NCBI RefSeq assembly: GCF_036246005.1
Contig: NZ_CP109171.1
Location: 2,654,001-2,718,000 of the forward strand
DNA: 64,000 nucleotides
Origin: Streptomyces sp. NBC_01723
Lineage (GTDB): Bacteria > Actinomycetota > Actinomycetes > Streptomycetales > Streptomycetaceae
Direction of reading: 5' to 3'
The notes under the pieces are model-generated. The model was not told the origin of the DNA, did no database searches, and saw only the letters and a list, made by a program, of their open reading frames with translations. How positions within the stretch are numbered: position 1 is the first letter of the stretch; each line of letters opens with the position of its first letter. The translations under genes and the position numbers were made by a program. Positions 10,037 to 19,995 of the stretch are shown one piece after another.

Positions 10037-11056
10037 TCATCTGCGGGGCGAGGCGTCCAGCACCTGCTGGAGCGCCTCGAACTCCTCGACGCACTTGCCG
10101 CTGCCGAGCGCCACGCTGTCGAGCGGGTCCTCGGCGATGTGGATCGGCATCCCGGTCTCCCGGCGCAGCCGCTCGTCGAGCCCGCGCAGCAGCGCGCCGC
10201 CACCGGTCAGGACGATGCCCCGGTCCATGATGTCGCCGGACAGCTCCGGCGGACACTTGTCGAGGGTCGTCTTGACGGCGTCGACGATCGCGTTGACCGG
10301 CTCCTCGATCGCCTTGCGCACTTCGGCGGCGGAGATGACGACGGTCTTGGGCAGGCCGGAGACCAGGTCCCGGCCGCGGATTTCGGTGTGCTCGTCGGAG
10401 TCGAGGTCGTACGCCGAACCGATCGTGATCTTGATCTGTTCGGCCGTGCGCTCACCCAGAAGAAGGCTGTACTCCTTCTTCACGTGCTGGATGATCGCGT
10501 TGTCCAGCTCGTCACCCGCGACGCGGATGGACTGGGCCGTGACGATGCCGCCGAGCGAGATGACCGCGACCTCCGTGGTGCCGCCGCCGATGTCCACCAC
10601 CATGTTGCCCGTGGCCTCGTGGACGGGCAGGCCGGAGCCGATGGCCGCGGCCATGGGCTCCTCGATGATGTGCACCTGCCGGGCGCCGGCCTGGGACGAC
10701 GCCTCGATGACGGCGCGGCGCTCGACGCCCGTGATGCCCGAGGGCACACAGACGACGACCCGCGGACGAGCCAGATACCGCCGCTTGTGGATCTTCAGGA
10801 TGAAGTAGCGGAGCATCCGCTCGGTGATCTCGAAGTCGGCGATGACGCCGTCCTTCAGCGGACGCACGGCAACGATGTTGCCGGGCGTGCGCCCGATCAT
10901 CTTCTTCGCTTCGGCGCCGACCGCGAGGATGCCACCGGTGTTGGTGTTGATCGCGACGACGGACGGCTCGTTGAGTACGATCCCGCGACCCCTGACGTAC
11001 ACCAGCGTGTTGGCGGTCCCGAGGTCGACAGCCATGTCACGGCCGATGAACGACAT
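10037..11056 (-). CDS. mreB: Actin-like cytoskeletal protein MreB
   Basis: The 339-aa protein has the actin/Hsp70 nucleotide-binding signatures [12 protein letters not shown] (phosphate 1), [11 protein letters not shown] (phosphate 2) and [11 protein letters not shown] (adenosine motif). In streptomycetes MreB acts mainly in spore-wall assembly rather than vegetative tip growth (known for S. coelicolor). Two starts are possible: ATG at 11056 with GGGGA 5 nt upstream (chosen), and ATG at 11068, four codons longer, with GGAAGG further away. It is the first gene of the minus-strand cluster mreB-mreC-mreD-mrdA-rodA. Confidence 0.96.
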   Translation of the reverse strand: MSFIGRDMAVDLGTANTLVYVRGRGIVLNEPSVVAINTNTGGILAVGAEAKKMIGRTPGNIVAVRPLKDGVIADFEITERMLRYFILKIHKRRYLARPRVVVCVPSGITGVERRAVIEASSQAGARQVHIIEEPMAAAIGSGLPVHEATGNMVVDIGGGTTEVAVISLGGIVTAQSIRVAGDELDNAIIQHVKKEYSLLLGERTAEQIKITIGSAYDLDSDEHTEIRGRDLVSGLPKTVVISAAEVRKAIEEPVNAIVDAVKTTLDKCPPELSGDIMDRGIVLTGGGALLRGLDERLRRETGMPIHIAEDPLDSVALGSGKCVEEFEALQQVLDASPRR

Positions 11057-11377
11057 TGAGTTCCCCATCAGGATTCGACTGGCCTTCCCAGGAGCTTTTG
11101 AGGGCTTTTCAGGTAGGCGAAGTGGGTGCAGTGACGCGTGGAGGCTTCCATCGTAGACGCGCTTTCGCGAACACTGCGCGAGGGTCTCCGCCATTGTCAG
11201 CAGATGGCGCACCGCCTCGCTTGTGGAGACGGGCCAACGGTGGGATCCGTTCCCCCGATCAGGCGCGCATATGCCATGGGGCGGCCGCTTTCGACGCGAC
11301 CGCCCCCCCTGCTCCGCCTGGGCCGTTCGACTGACGTGCTGTCAGAAAAAAGGTGTCCGTCGGGTCCTGGAGTGGAC
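11057..11377. other. mreB upstream region, including the ndk 3' hairpin
   Basis: About 320 bp with no gene. It must hold the mreB promoter(s): a candidate -10, TACGAT, reads on the minus strand at 11155-11150 without a good -35. A hairpin at 11278-11306 (GGGGCGG-c-CGC/GCG-a-CCGCCCC, 7-nt loop) lies downstream of ndk and probably terminates it. Confidence 0.5.
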
Positions 11378-11791
11378 TCAGACCCGGCCCGGGAAGAAGA
11401 TCTTCAGCTCGCGCTCGGCGGACTCCTCGGAGTCGGAGGCGTGGATCAGGTTCTCCCGGACGATCACGCCGTAGTCCCCGCGGATGGAGCCGGGGGCGGC
11501 GGCGATCGGGTCGGTCGGGCCGGCCAGCGCGCGCACGCCCTCGATGACCCGCTCGCCCTCGACGACCAGGGCGACGACCGGGCCGGACGCCATGAACTCG
11601 ACCAGCGGCTCGTAGAAGGGCTTGCCCTTGTGCTCGCCGTAGTGCTGCTCCAGGGTCTCGCCGTCCAGGGTGCGCAGTTCCAGCGCGGTGATCTGCCAGC
11701 CGGCCTTGCGCTCGATACGGCTGATGATCTCGCCGGTCAGGCCACGACGGACGGCGTCGGGCTTGAGGAGGACGAGGCTGCGCTGGGTCAC
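11378..11791 (-). CDS. ndk: Nucleoside diphosphate kinase
   Basis: The 137-aa protein has the full NDK length and signatures: N-terminal RSLVLLKPDAVRRGL, the GPVVALVVEG segment and the active-site His in NLIHASDS, which carries the phosphoryl intermediate. It exchanges gamma-phosphates between nucleoside triphosphates. The start is a GTG with AGGGAG about 7 nt upstream. Transcription is minus-strand, about 100 bp after the DUF4233 gene. Confidence 0.97.
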   Translation of the reverse strand: MTQRSLVLLKPDAVRRGLTGEIISRIERKAGWQITALELRTLDGETLEQHYGEHKGKPFYEPLVEFMASGPVVALVVEGERVIEGVRALAGPTDPIAAAPGSIRGDYGVIVRENLIHASDSEESAERELKIFFPGRV

Positions 11792-11895
11792 GAGGGGCTC
11801 CCTTGGAGGTGTGCGGTTGTGCGGGTGATGACTGAGGTTACCGGGCGTGTCGCGGCGCCGGTCACGCAGCGTCAGGCGATGACGGGGAGGCCCGC

Positions 11896-12252
11896 TCAGG
11901 CGGCGTCGGGCGCGGCCGCCTCGGCCTGGGCGGCGAATCTCGCCTTGGCCTCGTCGATCTTCCGCCCGTAGTGCACGGAGGCCCACCACAGGGCGGCGAA
12001 GGCGACGCCCAGGAAGAACATCGCCGGGACGACGAAGCCGGAGGCGATCAGCGCGATCTGGAGCGCCCAGCCGAGGGCGACGCCGCCCGGCCGGGTCACG
12101 GCGCCGCACAGCGCCACGCACAGGAACATGGCGATGCCGCAGACCGTCCACACCGTCCCCGTGGACAGGTCCGGGTCCTTCATCGCGACCAGGCCGGCGA
12201 AGCCGATCACGAAGACCTCGCCGATCAGAGTGGAAGCACAGAGCGTACGCAC
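11896..12252 (-). CDS. DUF4233 small integral membrane protein
   Basis: The 118-aa protein has three or four hydrophobic segments and a hydrophilic Ala/Glu-rich C-terminus (KIDEAKARFAAQAEA). It matches the actinobacterial DUF4233 family, whose members commonly sit between folC and ndk. It starts 6 bp after the folC stop, so the two are co-transcribed. The function is unknown; conservation of the folC-DUF4233-ndk order suggests some link with folate or nucleotide metabolism, which is inference only. Confidence 0.85.
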   Translation of the reverse strand: MRTLCASTLIGEVFVIGFAGLVAMKDPDLSTGTVWTVCGIAMFLCVALCGAVTRPGGVALGWALQIALIASGFVVPAMFFLGVAFAALWWASVHYGRKIDEAKARFAAQAEAAAPDAA

Positions 12253-12258
12253 GGTTTC

Positions 12259-13773
12259 TCAGCCCCTCCCCAGGAGCAGTCGGGCCTCGCCGACGGTGAT
12301 GACGGAACCGGTGACGAGGACACCGCCGCCCGCGAACTCGCCCTCCTCCTCGGCCAGCGTGATCGCGGCCTCCAGGGCGTCCGGCAGCCGTGGCTCGACC
12401 TGCACGCGGTCCTCGCCGAACACCTCGACGGCGATCCCGGCCAGCTCGTCGGCGTCCATCGCGCGGTGGCTGGAGTTCTGGGTGACGACGATCTCGGCGA
12501 AGACCGGCTCGAAGGCCTCCAGGAACCCCCGCACGTTCTTGTCGCCGCTCGCGCCGACCACGCCGATGAGCCGGCTGAACTCGAACGCCTCTCCGACGGC
12601 CTCCGCGGTGACCCGGGCGCCGGCCGGATTGTGCGCGGCGTCGAGCACCACGGTCGGCGAGCGCCGCACCACCTCCATCCGTCCGGGCGAGGCGACGGCG
12701 GCGAACGCCTTGCGGACGGTGTCGACGTCCAGCGGCTCGGGACGCTGCGCGCCCACGCCGAAGAACGCCTCGACGGCGGCCAGCGCGACGGCGGCGTTGT
12801 GCGCCTGGTGGGCGCCGTGCAGCGGCAGGTAGACCTCGGGGTACTCGCCGCCGAGGCCGCGCAGGGTCATCAACTGCCCGCCCACGGCCACCTGCCGGGA
12901 GACCACGCCGAACTCGAGTCCCTCGCGCGCGACGGTGGCGTTGACGTCCACGGCCTTCTTCAGCAGCACCTGCGCCGCGTCCACCGGCTGCTGGGCCAGG
13001 ATCACGGTGGCGTCCTGCTTGACGATGCCGGCCTTCTCGGTCGCGATCTCGCCGGGCGTCTCGCCCAGTCGGTCGGTGTGGTCCAGGTCGATGGGGGTGA
13101 CGACGGCGACGTCCCCGTCGATGACGTTGGTCGCGTCCCAGGAGCCGCCCATACCGACCTCGACGACGGCGACGTCCACGGGCGCGTCGGCGAACGCGGC
13201 GTACGCCATGCCCGTCAGCACCTCGAAGAAGGACAGCCGGTACTCCTGCTGGGCGTCGACCATCTCCACGTACGGCTTGATGTCCTCGTACGTCTCGACG
13301 AACCGCTCGGCGGAGATCGGGGCGCCGTCCAGGCTGATCCGCTCGGTGACCGACTGCACGTGCGGCGAGGTGTAGCGCCCGGTGCGCAGCTCGAAGGCGC
13401 CGAGCAGGGCCTCGATCATGCGCGCGGTGGAGGTCTTGCCGTTCGTCCCCGTGATGTGGATGGAGGGGTACGAGCGCTGCGGGTCGCCCAGCACGTCCAT
13501 CAGCGCGGCGATCCGGGCGACGGACGGCTCCAGCTTGGTCTCGCCCCAGCGGGTCGCCAGCTCCGCCTCGACCTCGCGCAGGGCCTTGTCCACCTCGGGG
13601 TCCTCGGGACGCCCGGGCACCTCGGCCTGCGGGGGGCCGCCCTGGGTGCGCAGGGTGCGGCTGCCGGCCTCGATGACGGCGAGGTCGGGGTCGCGGGTGG
13701 TCTCCGCCGCGATGATCTGCTCGAAGGAGTCAGCGGGGTCGGGCTGGTCGTTGTCGCCGGGGTTGTCACTCAC
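12259..13773 (-). CDS. folC: Folylpolyglutamate synthase / dihydrofolate synthase
   Basis: The 504-aa Mur-ligase-family enzyme has the ATP-binding P-loop HITGTNGKTSTARM, the conserved TSPHVQSVTERI segment, the EVGMGGSWDATN motif and the C-terminal DAAHNPAGA. It adds glutamates to folates and may also make dihydrofolate. A GTG at 13773 gives the N-terminus MSDNPGDNDQ; the ~70 residues before the catalytic core are acidic and poorly conserved, longer than in E. coli FolC. It leads a minus-strand unit with the DUF4233 gene. Confidence 0.93.
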   Translation of the reverse strand: MSDNPGDNDQPDPADSFEQIIAAETTRDPDLAVIEAGSRTLRTQGGPPQAEVPGRPEDPEVDKALREVEAELATRWGETKLEPSVARIAALMDVLGDPQRSYPSIHITGTNGKTSTARMIEALLGAFELRTGRYTSPHVQSVTERISLDGAPISAERFVETYEDIKPYVEMVDAQQEYRLSFFEVLTGMAYAAFADAPVDVAVVEVGMGGSWDATNVIDGDVAVVTPIDLDHTDRLGETPGEIATEKAGIVKQDATVILAQQPVDAAQVLLKKAVDVNATVAREGLEFGVVSRQVAVGGQLMTLRGLGGEYPEVYLPLHGAHQAHNAAVALAAVEAFFGVGAQRPEPLDVDTVRKAFAAVASPGRMEVVRRSPTVVLDAAHNPAGARVTAEAVGEAFEFSRLIGVVGASGDKNVRGFLEAFEPVFAEIVVTQNSSHRAMDADELAGIAVEVFGEDRVQVEPRLPDALEAAITLAEEEGEFAGGGVLVTGSVITVGEARLLLGRG

Positions 13774-13851
13774 GAAGACCAGTCTACGGAGGCCGGCCGA
13801 CAGAACGCCCACGGAGTGGGGTGGCTTGCGCATACAGGCGAGTGCGGCGCC

Positions 13852-13886
13852 GTTGTGGCTGGTCGCGCAGTTCCCCGCGCCCCTGA
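13852..13886 (-). repeat. Streptomyces dispersed intergenic repeat, copy 1
   Basis: The segment GTGGCTGGTCGCGC(A/G)GTTCCCCGCGCCCCTG (plus-strand reading) recurs at 20841-20873. From memory it is one of the most abundant intergenic repeats in Streptomyces genomes. Here it lies 5 bp past the valS terminator in the direction of valS transcription. Confidence 0.75.
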
Positions 13887-13890
13887 GTAG

Positions 13891-13927
13891 CGAAGGTCCC
13901 CGGCGCCCAATGCTCCGGGGACCTTCG
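13891..13927 (-). terminator. valS terminator
   Basis: A 13-bp perfect stem (CGAAGGTCCCCGG/CCGGGGACCTTCG) with an 11-nt loop begins 16 bp after the valS stop. Confidence 0.75.
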
Positions 13928-13942
13928 TCGTCGTACCGGCGT

Positions 13943-16594
13943 CTACGCCTGCGGCAGCCGCTCCAGCTGGGCCTGGATGCGGGCGATGTCCTCGTCCGCC
14001 TTGGCCAGGCGGCCGCGGATCTTGTCGACCACGTTGTCCGGGGCCTTGGCCAGGAACGCCTCGTTGCCGAGCTTGGCGTTGGCCTGGGCCTTCTCCTTCT
14101 CGGCGGCGGCGAGGTCCTTCGCGAGGCGCTTGCGCTCGGCGGCGAAGTCGATCACGCCGGAGAGGTCGAGGGAGACCTCGACGCCCGCGACCGGGAGCGT
14201 GGCCGTCGCCGTGAAGGCGTCGCCCTCCGGCTGGAGGCGCAGCAGCTGGCGGACGGCCGCCTCGTGGGCCGCGAGGGGGCTGCCCGCGAGCGTCAGCCGG
14301 GCCGGGACCCGCTGGCCGGGCTGGAGGCCCTGGTCGGCGCGGAAGCGGCGGACCTCGGTGATCACCGACTGGACGGTCTCGATCTCCCGCTCGGCGTCCG
14401 CGTCCCGGAAGCCCCCCGGGGCGTCAGCCCCGGGAACAGACACAGCGGCGGGCCAGTCGGCGATGACGACCGACTCACCGCCGGTGAGCGTCGTCCACAG
14501 CGTCTCGGTGACGAAGGGGACGACCGGGTGGAGGAGGCGCAGCGTGACGTCCAGGACCTCGCCCAGGACGCGCTTGGAGACCTCGGCCGCCTCGCCGCCC
14601 GCCTGGAAGGTGGTCTTGGACAGCTCGACGTACCAGTCGAAGACCTCGTCCCAGGCGAAGTGGAACAGGGCGTCGGAGAGCTTCGCGAACTGGTAGTCCT
14701 CGTAGTACGCGTCGACCTCGGCGACGATCGTGTTGAGGCGGGAGAGGATCCACCGGTCGGTCGAGGACATGGCGGACGCGTCCGGCAGCGGGCCCTCGAC
14801 CGTCGCGCCGTTCATCAGCGCGAAGCGGGTGGCGTTCCAGATCTTGTTGGCGAAGTTCCGGGAGCCCTGGACCCAGTCCTCGCCGATCGGGACGTCGGTG
14901 CCCGGGTTGGCACCGCGCGCGAGGGTGAAGCGGAGCGCGTCGGAGCCGTACTTGTCCATCCAGTCCAGCGGGTTGACGACGTTCCCGAAGGACTTCGACA
15001 TCTTCTTGCCGTTCTGGTCACGGACCATGCCGTGCAGGGCGATGGTGTGGAACGGCGGGGTGCCGTCCATCGCGTAGAGGCCGAACATCATCATCCGGGC
15101 GACCCAGAAGAAGAGGATGTCGTAGCCGGTGACCAGGACGGAGTTCGGGTAGAACTTCGCGAGCGACTCGGTCTGCTCCGGCCAGCCGAGCGTGGAGAAG
15201 GGCCACAGGCCGGAGGAGAACCACGTGTCGAGCACGTCGTTGTCCTGCGTCCAGCCCTCGCCGCTCGGCGCCTCGTCGTCGGGGCCGACGCAGACGACCT
15301 CGCCGTTCGGCCCGTACCAGACGGGGATGCGGTGGCCCCACCACAGCTGGCGCGAGATGCACCAGTCGTGGAGGTTGTCGACCCAGTCGAAGTACCGCTT
15401 CTCCATCTCCTGCGGATGGATCTTGACCTTGCCGTCGCGGACCGCGTCGCCGGCCGCCTTGGCCAGCGGGCCGACCTTGACCCACCACTGCATGGACAGG
15501 CGCGGCTCGATGGTGGTCTTGCAGCGCGAGCAGTGGCCGACGCTGTGGACGTAGGGCCGCTTCTCGGCGACGATCCGGCCGTCGGCGCGCAGCGCGGCGA
15601 CGATGGCGGAGCGGGCCTCGAGGCGGTCCAGACCCTGGAAGGGGCCGTGGGCGGTGATGACGGCGTGCTCGTCCATGACCGCGATGGCGGGCAGGTCGTG
15701 GCGCCGGCCGATCTCGAAGTCGTTCGGGTCGTGGGCGGGCGTCACCTTGACGGCGCCGGTGCCGAACTCGGGGTCGACGTGCTCGTCGGCGACGACGGGG
15801 ATCGAGCGGTCGGTGAGCGGCAGCCTGATGAGCTTGCCGATCAGGTGCTTGTACCGCTCGTCCTCGGGGTGGACGGCGACGGCCGTGTCACCGAGCATCG
15901 TCTCCGCGCGGGTGGTGGCGACGACGATGGTGTCGTCCCCCTCCCCGTACTTCATGGAGACCAGCTCGCCGTCGTCGTCCTGGTACTCGACCTCGATGTC
16001 GGAGATCGCGGTCAGGCAGCGGGGGCACCAGTTGATGATGCGCTCGGCGCGGTAGATCAGCTCGTCGTCGTAGAGCCGCTTGAAGATGGTCTGGACGGCC
16101 TGCGAGAGGCCCTCGTCCATCGTGAAGCGCTCACGGGACCAGGCGACCGCGTCGCCGAGGCGGCGCATCTGCCCGCTGATCTGGCCTCCGGACTCGCCCT
16201 TCCACTGCCAGACGCGCTCGACGAACGCCTCACGGCCCAGGTCGTGCCGGGACTTGCCCTCCTTGGCCAGCTCCCGCTCGACGACGTTCTGCGTGGCGAT
16301 GCCGGCGTGGTCCATGCCGGGCTGCCACAGCGTCTCGTACCCCTGCATGCGCTTGCGGCGGGTCAGGGCGTCGATGAGCGTGTGCTCGAAGGCGTGCCCG
16401 AGGTGCAGGCTGCCGGTGACGTTCGGCGGGGGGATGACGACGGTGTACGGAGGCTTCTCGCTCTTGGCGTCGGCCTCGAAGTAACCCCGTTCTACCCAGC
16501 GCTCGTACAGCTTCCCCTCTACCTCGGCCGGCGCGTACTGGGTCGGCAGTTCGGTGGTGGGTGCGGGCTGCGGCTGCTGAGAGTTCTCGGTCAC
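13943..16594 (-). CDS. valS: Valyl-tRNA synthetase
   Basis: The 883-aa class Ia synthetase has the HIGH-type motif HLGH (residues 64-67 within [14 protein letters not shown]) and the KMSKS motif in [11 protein letters not shown]. An editing domain lies between them, a C-terminal anticodon-binding domain follows, and the C-terminal coiled coil typical of ValRS ends the chain ([22 protein letters not shown]). It charges tRNA-Val and hydrolyses Thr-tRNA-Val. The start is the GTG at 16594; the extra upstream frame lacks conservation. A perfect palindrome (16629-16640) lies in its promoter region. No T-box leader is seen. Confidence 0.96.
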   Translation of the reverse strand: MTENSQQPQPAPTTELPTQYAPAEVEGKLYERWVERGYFEADAKSEKPPYTVVIPPPNVTGSLHLGHAFEHTLIDALTRRKRMQGYETLWQPGMDHAGIATQNVVERELAKEGKSRHDLGREAFVERVWQWKGESGGQISGQMRRLGDAVAWSRERFTMDEGLSQAVQTIFKRLYDDELIYRAERIINWCPRCLTAISDIEVEYQDDDGELVSMKYGEGDDTIVVATTRAETMLGDTAVAVHPEDERYKHLIGKLIRLPLTDRSIPVVADEHVDPEFGTGAVKVTPAHDPNDFEIGRRHDLPAIAVMDEHAVITAHGPFQGLDRLEARSAIVAALRADGRIVAEKRPYVHSVGHCSRCKTTIEPRLSMQWWVKVGPLAKAAGDAVRDGKVKIHPQEMEKRYFDWVDNLHDWCISRQLWWGHRIPVWYGPNGEVVCVGPDDEAPSGEGWTQDNDVLDTWFSSGLWPFSTLGWPEQTESLAKFYPNSVLVTGYDILFFWVARMMMFGLYAMDGTPPFHTIALHGMVRDQNGKKMSKSFGNVVNPLDWMDKYGSDALRFTLARGANPGTDVPIGEDWVQGSRNFANKIWNATRFALMNGATVEGPLPDASAMSSTDRWILSRLNTIVAEVDAYYEDYQFAKLSDALFHFAWDEVFDWYVELSKTTFQAGGEAAEVSKRVLGEVLDVTLRLLHPVVPFVTETLWTTLTGGESVVIADWPAAVSVPGADAPGGFRDADAEREIETVQSVITEVRRFRADQGLQPGQRVPARLTLAGSPLAAHEAAVRQLLRLQPEGDAFTATATLPVAGVEVSLDLSGVIDFAAERKRLAKDLAAAEKEKAQANAKLGNEAFLAKAPDNVVDKIRGRLAKADEDIARIQAQLERLPQA

Positions 16595-16628
16595 GGGGGT
16601 CAGTTTAAGGGCGTCACGGCCCTGTCCC

Positions 16629-16640
16629 GAAACGCGTTTC
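16629..16640. promoter_or_regulatory. Perfect palindrome between valS and a divergent gene
   Basis: GAAACGCGTTTC is a 12-bp perfect dyad, 34 bp upstream of valS and about 90 bp upstream of the plus-strand membrane-protein gene. It is a candidate operator or nucleoid-protein site; no regulator is assigned. Confidence 0.35.
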
Positions 16641-16731
16641 CTTTGTAACGGTGCGCCCCCCGGTGACCTGCGCACGCCAGGTCTGAGTCAGGATGTCAGC
16701 ATCACGTAAGCATCTGGAGGGGAACCCAGGA

Positions 16732-17712
16732 ATGTCTCACAACCAGCCGGGCCCGTACGGCGGGCAGCCCCAGCAGCCCGGTCCGTACGGCCAGCCGGGC
16801 CCTTACGGCCAGCAGCCGCCGCAGGCGCCCCAGCCCGGCTACGGCTACCCCCAGCAGACGCCTCCCCCGCAGCCGGGCTACGGCTACCCGCAGCAGCAGC
16901 CGCAGGGCGGCGTCCCGCCGCAGACCCCTCCCTACGGCCAGCAGCCCCCGTACGGCCAGCAGCCGCCCTACGGCCAGCAGCCCTACGGCATGCCCCAGCC
17001 CCCGGCGCCGGGCGGCGGCAAGAAGAAGACCGGCCTGATCATCGGCGCGGTGGCGGTCGTGGCGGCCATCGGCGTGGGCGCGTACTTCGTGCTGGGCGGG
17101 GGCGGCGGCGCGGGCGGCCTGGAGGACGACGGCGCGCACAAGCTGACGACGCCGGCGACGGTCCTGACCGACTACAAACGCGCGAGCGAGGAGTCCGCCG
17201 AGACCGACAAGGACACGGTCGAGGACCTCAAGAAGAGCGGGGTCGAGGACGGCACGAGCGTGACCGGCTTCTACACCACCGCCGACCTGACGGGTTACGA
17301 CCCCTCGGACCCGGAGACCGCTCCCGACCCGAGCGAGATGGCGACCGCCAAGGGCGTCACCTACATCGGCGCGTACGGGAAGATCTCCGACCCGGAGACC
17401 GTACTCGACAAGTTCTTCGCCGAGTTCAAGAAGGAGTCCGAGAAGAACTCCTCCTCCTCGTCCGAGACCGGCGGCGGCAAGGTGGTCGGCGAGCCCGAGT
17501 CGGTCGACATCGACGGCGCGGTCATGAAGTGCCAGGGAGTCGAGGGGAAGAACCCGCTCACCAAGAAGCAGAAGACGGACTGGATCTGCGCATGGTCGGA
17601 CTACAGCACGATCGCGCTGGTCTCCCCCGGTGACGCCACCAAGGGCGTGACGAAGGACGTCGCGGTGGACATCACCACCAAGCTCCGCAAGGAGATCCGC
17701 GTCAAGGCCTGA
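16732..17712 (+). CDS. Membrane protein with Pro/Gln/Tyr/Gly-rich N-terminal tail
   Basis: The 326-aa product starts with about 95 residues of low-complexity repeats (GPYGQQPP-, YGQQPPYGQQ-type units). A Lys-rich stop-transfer patch (GGGKKKTG), one transmembrane helix (LIIGAVAVVAAIGVGAYFVL) and a roughly 200-residue extracytoplasmic domain containing two cysteines (VMKCQGVEG, TDWICAWSD) follow. Such tails are common in actinobacterial envelope proteins and may mediate self-association; the C-terminal domain is not recognised. The ATG at 16732 was chosen because GGAGG lies 11 nt upstream. It is transcribed divergently from valS and convergently with clpX. Confidence 0.8.
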   Translation: MSHNQPGPYGGQPQQPGPYGQPGPYGQQPPQAPQPGYGYPQQTPPPQPGYGYPQQQPQGGVPPQTPPYGQQPPYGQQPPYGQQPYGMPQPPAPGGGKKKTGLIIGAVAVVAAIGVGAYFVLGGGGGAGGLEDDGAHKLTTPATVLTDYKRASEESAETDKDTVEDLKKSGVEDGTSVTGFYTTADLTGYDPSDPETAPDPSEMATAKGVTYIGAYGKISDPETVLDKFFAEFKKESEKNSSSSSETGGGKVVGEPESVDIDGAVMKCQGVEGKNPLTKKQKTDWICAWSDYSTIALVSPGDATKGVTKDVAVDITTKLRKEIRVKA

Positions 17713-17727
17713 ACACGCACACACCTG

Positions 17728-17762
17728 AAGGGGCCCCGGTCGGAACTCGACCGGGGCCCCTT
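17728..17762. terminator. Bidirectional terminator between the membrane-protein gene and clpX
   Basis: A 15-bp perfect stem (AAGGGGCCCCGGTCG and its complement) with a 5-nt loop is flanked by A- and T-ends, so it can serve both converging genes. Confidence 0.9.
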
Positions 17763-17786
17763 CGGCGTAAGTCGTACGTGCGGCGG

Positions 17787-19073
17787 TTACGCCGTCTTCT
17801 GCTCGCCCGAGCCGCGCCCCCGCGAATCCCGGGGGATCAGCGTCGGGTTGACGTTGGAGAGGACCACGTCGGCGGTGATGACGACGCGGGCGACGTCCTT
17901 GCGGGACGGGACCTCGTACATCACGCCCTGGAGGACCTCCTCCATGATGGCGCGCAGGCCGCGGGCGCCGGTCTGGCGGAGGATGGCCTGGTCGGCGATG
18001 GCCTCCAGGGCCTCACGCTCGAAGTCCAGCTCCACGCCGTCGAGTTCGAAGAGGCGCTCGTACTGCTTGACGAGCGCGTTGCGCGGCTCGACCAGGATCT
18101 GGAGCAGGGCCTCGCGGTCGAGGTTGTGCACCGAGGTGATGACCGGGAGCCGGCCGATGAACTCGGGGATCATGCCGAACTTGACCAGGTCCTCCGGCAT
18201 GACCTGCTCGAACTGGTCCTTGGACTCGATCTCCCGCTTGGAGCGGATCTGCGCGCCGAAGCCGATGCCCTTGGCGCCCGCCCGGCCCTCGATGATCTTC
18301 TCCAGGCCGGCGAAGGCACCGCCCACGATGAACAGGACGTTCGTCGTGTCGATCTGGATGAACTCCTGGTGCGGGTGCTTGCGGCCGCCCTGCGGCGGGA
18401 CGGAGGCGGTGGTGCCCTCCAGGATCTTCAACAGGGCCTGCTGGACGCCCTCGCCCGACACGTCGCGCGTGATGGAGGGGTTTTCACTCTTCCGCGCGAC
18501 CTTGTCGATCTCGTCGATGTAGATGATCCCGGTCTCGGCCTTCTTGACGTCGTAGTCGGCGGCCTGGATCAGCTTCAGCAGGATGTTCTCGACGTCCTCG
18601 CCGACGTACCCCGCCTCGGTGAGCGCCGTGGCGTCGGCGATCGCGAAGGGGACGTTCAGCATGCGCGCCAGGGTCTGCGCGAGGAGGGTCTTGCCGGAGC
18701 CCGTGGGGCCCAGCAGGAGGATGTTGGACTTGGCCAACTCGATGGCGTCCTCGCGGCCTTGGGCGCCGCCGTTCTCGCCGGCCTGGACCCGCTTGTAGTG
18801 GTTGTACACCGCGACGGAGAGGGCCTTCTTGGCCGCCTCCTGGCCGACCACGTAGCCCTCGAGGAACTCGTAGATCTCGCGGGGCTTCGGGAGCTCCTCC
18901 CAGCGCACCTCGCTGGTCTCCGCGAGTTCTTCCTCGATGATCTCGTTGCAGAGATCGATGCACTCGTCGCAGATGTAGACACCGGGCCCTGCGATGAGCT
19001 TCTTGACCTGCTTCTGGCTCTTGCCGCAGAACGAGCACTTGAGCAGATCGCCGCCGTCACCGATGCGTGCCAC
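17787..19073 (-). CDS. clpX: ClpX ATPase, unfoldase subunit of the Clp protease
   Basis: The 428-aa protein starts with the ClpX zinc-binding domain (Cys pairs at 13/16 and 35/38: CSFC and CDEC). An AAA+ module follows with Walker A GPTGSGKT (122-129), Walker [10 protein letters not shown] and sensor regions, and then the small domain. It recognises tagged substrates and feeds them to ClpP. The start is a GTG with AAGGGGA upstream. It lies downstream of clpP1-clpP2 but about 190 bp away, with inverted repeats in the gap, so it probably has its own promoter. Confidence 0.97.
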   Translation of the reverse strand: MARIGDGGDLLKCSFCGKSQKQVKKLIAGPGVYICDECIDLCNEIIEEELAETSEVRWEELPKPREIYEFLEGYVVGQEAAKKALSVAVYNHYKRVQAGENGGAQGREDAIELAKSNILLLGPTGSGKTLLAQTLARMLNVPFAIADATALTEAGYVGEDVENILLKLIQAADYDVKKAETGIIYIDEIDKVARKSENPSITRDVSGEGVQQALLKILEGTTASVPPQGGRKHPHQEFIQIDTTNVLFIVGGAFAGLEKIIEGRAGAKGIGFGAQIRSKREIESKDQFEQVMPEDLVKFGMIPEFIGRLPVITSVHNLDREALLQILVEPRNALVKQYERLFELDGVELDFEREALEAIADQAILRQTGARGLRAIMEEVLQGVMYEVPSRKDVARVVITADVVLSNVNPTLIPRDSRGRGSGEQKTA

Positions 19074-19193
19074 GGTGTGCTTCCCCTTCGCCTGGGAGAC
19101 TCCTGGACGTCGACCTGACGTCAACGTGCAGCGGACTCCTGGTGCTGCCTTATGTCCGACGGTACCTTGCCGGGCCCCCCGTCCGGGCCCCCC

Positions 19194-19237
19194 TTGGCAC
19201 GGTTCGCTTTGACGTGAACCGCGTCAAACCGTGCCAA
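19194..19237. promoter_or_regulatory. Nested, mutually exclusive inverted repeats between clpP2 and clpX
   Basis: An 11-bp dyad (TTGGCACGGTT at 19194-19204, AACCGTGCCAA at 19227-19237) encloses two overlapping shorter ones: TTTGACG/CGTCAAA (19208-19228) and GGTTC/GAACC (19201-19220). The inner part, GTTCGC-N6-GTGAAC, resembles a ClgR-type site with altered spacing. It could be the clpP2 terminator, an attenuator or a clpX operator. Confidence 0.5.
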
Positions 19238-19264
19238 GGAGCGGCAGACGATACAGCCTCCCGC

Positions 19265-19945
19265 CTAGCGGAGAGAGGAGTTGTCCATCTTCCGGGTGGT
19301 GATGATCTGGTCGATCAGGCCGTAGCTCAGCGCGTCCTCGGCCGTGAGGATCTTGTCGCGCTCGATGTCCTCGCGGATCTTCTCGACCGGGGTGGTGGAG
19401 TGCTTGGCCAGCATCTCCTCCAGCTGCGAGCGCATCCGGAGGATCTCGTTGGCGGCGATCTCCAGGTCGGAGACCTGACCGCGGCCGGTCTCGCTGTACG
19501 GCTGGTGGATCAGCACGCGGGCGTTCGGGAGCGCCATGCGCTTGCCCGGGGTGCCGGCGGCCAGCAGGACGGCGGCGGCCGAGGCGGCCTGGCCCATGCA
19601 GACCGTCTGGACGTCCGGCTTCACGTACTGCATCGTGTCGTAGATGGCAGTGAGCGCCGTGAAGGAGCCGCCGGGGCTGTTGATGTAGACCGAGATGTCC
19701 CGGTCGGGGTCCATCGACTCCAGGCACAGCAGCTGCGCCATGACGTCGTTGGCGGAGGCGTCGTCGATCTGGACGCCGAGGAAGATCACGCGCTCCTCGA
19801 AGAGCTTCGCGTACGGGTCGTACTCGCGCACGCCCTGCGAGGTGCGCTCGACGAAGCGCGGGATCACGTAGCGGGACTCGGCGGACGGGCCGGTGTACTC
19901 GGCACGCGAGCGGTCGTACAGGCCGCTGCCGGGGAAGTCGTTCAC
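19265..19945 (-). CDS. clpP2: ATP-dependent Clp protease proteolytic subunit ClpP2
   Basis: The 226-aa ClpP-family serine protease has catalytic Ser122 in GQAASAAA, His147 in VLIHQPYS and the conserved YINSPGGS loop. It starts at a GTG with AGGAG 6-7 nt upstream. It follows clpP1 in the same direction with a 50-bp gap. In Streptomyces, ClpP1 and ClpP2 are co-expressed under ClgR control and act with ClpX/ClpC (established for S. lividans and S. coelicolor). Confidence 0.96.
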   Translation of the reverse strand: MNDFPGSGLYDRSRAEYTGPSAESRYVIPRFVERTSQGVREYDPYAKLFEERVIFLGVQIDDASANDVMAQLLCLESMDPDRDISVYINSPGGSFTALTAIYDTMQYVKPDVQTVCMGQAASAAAVLLAAGTPGKRMALPNARVLIHQPYSETGRGQVSDLEIAANEILRMRSQLEEMLAKHSTTPVEKIREDIERDKILTAEDALSYGLIDQIITTRKMDNSSLR

Positions 19946-19995
19946 AGTGTCTCCTGTAAAGGGGCTGAGGCGGTCGGCTCGGGGCGGGGGATGGC

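Noticed and set aside
13382..16648. Plus-strand open frame of about 1088 codons opposite valS
   Set aside because: Shadow frame; valS motifs are on the minus strand.
16595..16731. T-box or amino-acid riboswitch upstream of valS
   Set aside because: No T-box bulge sequence, specifier stem or terminator/antiterminator pair is visible in this short leader.
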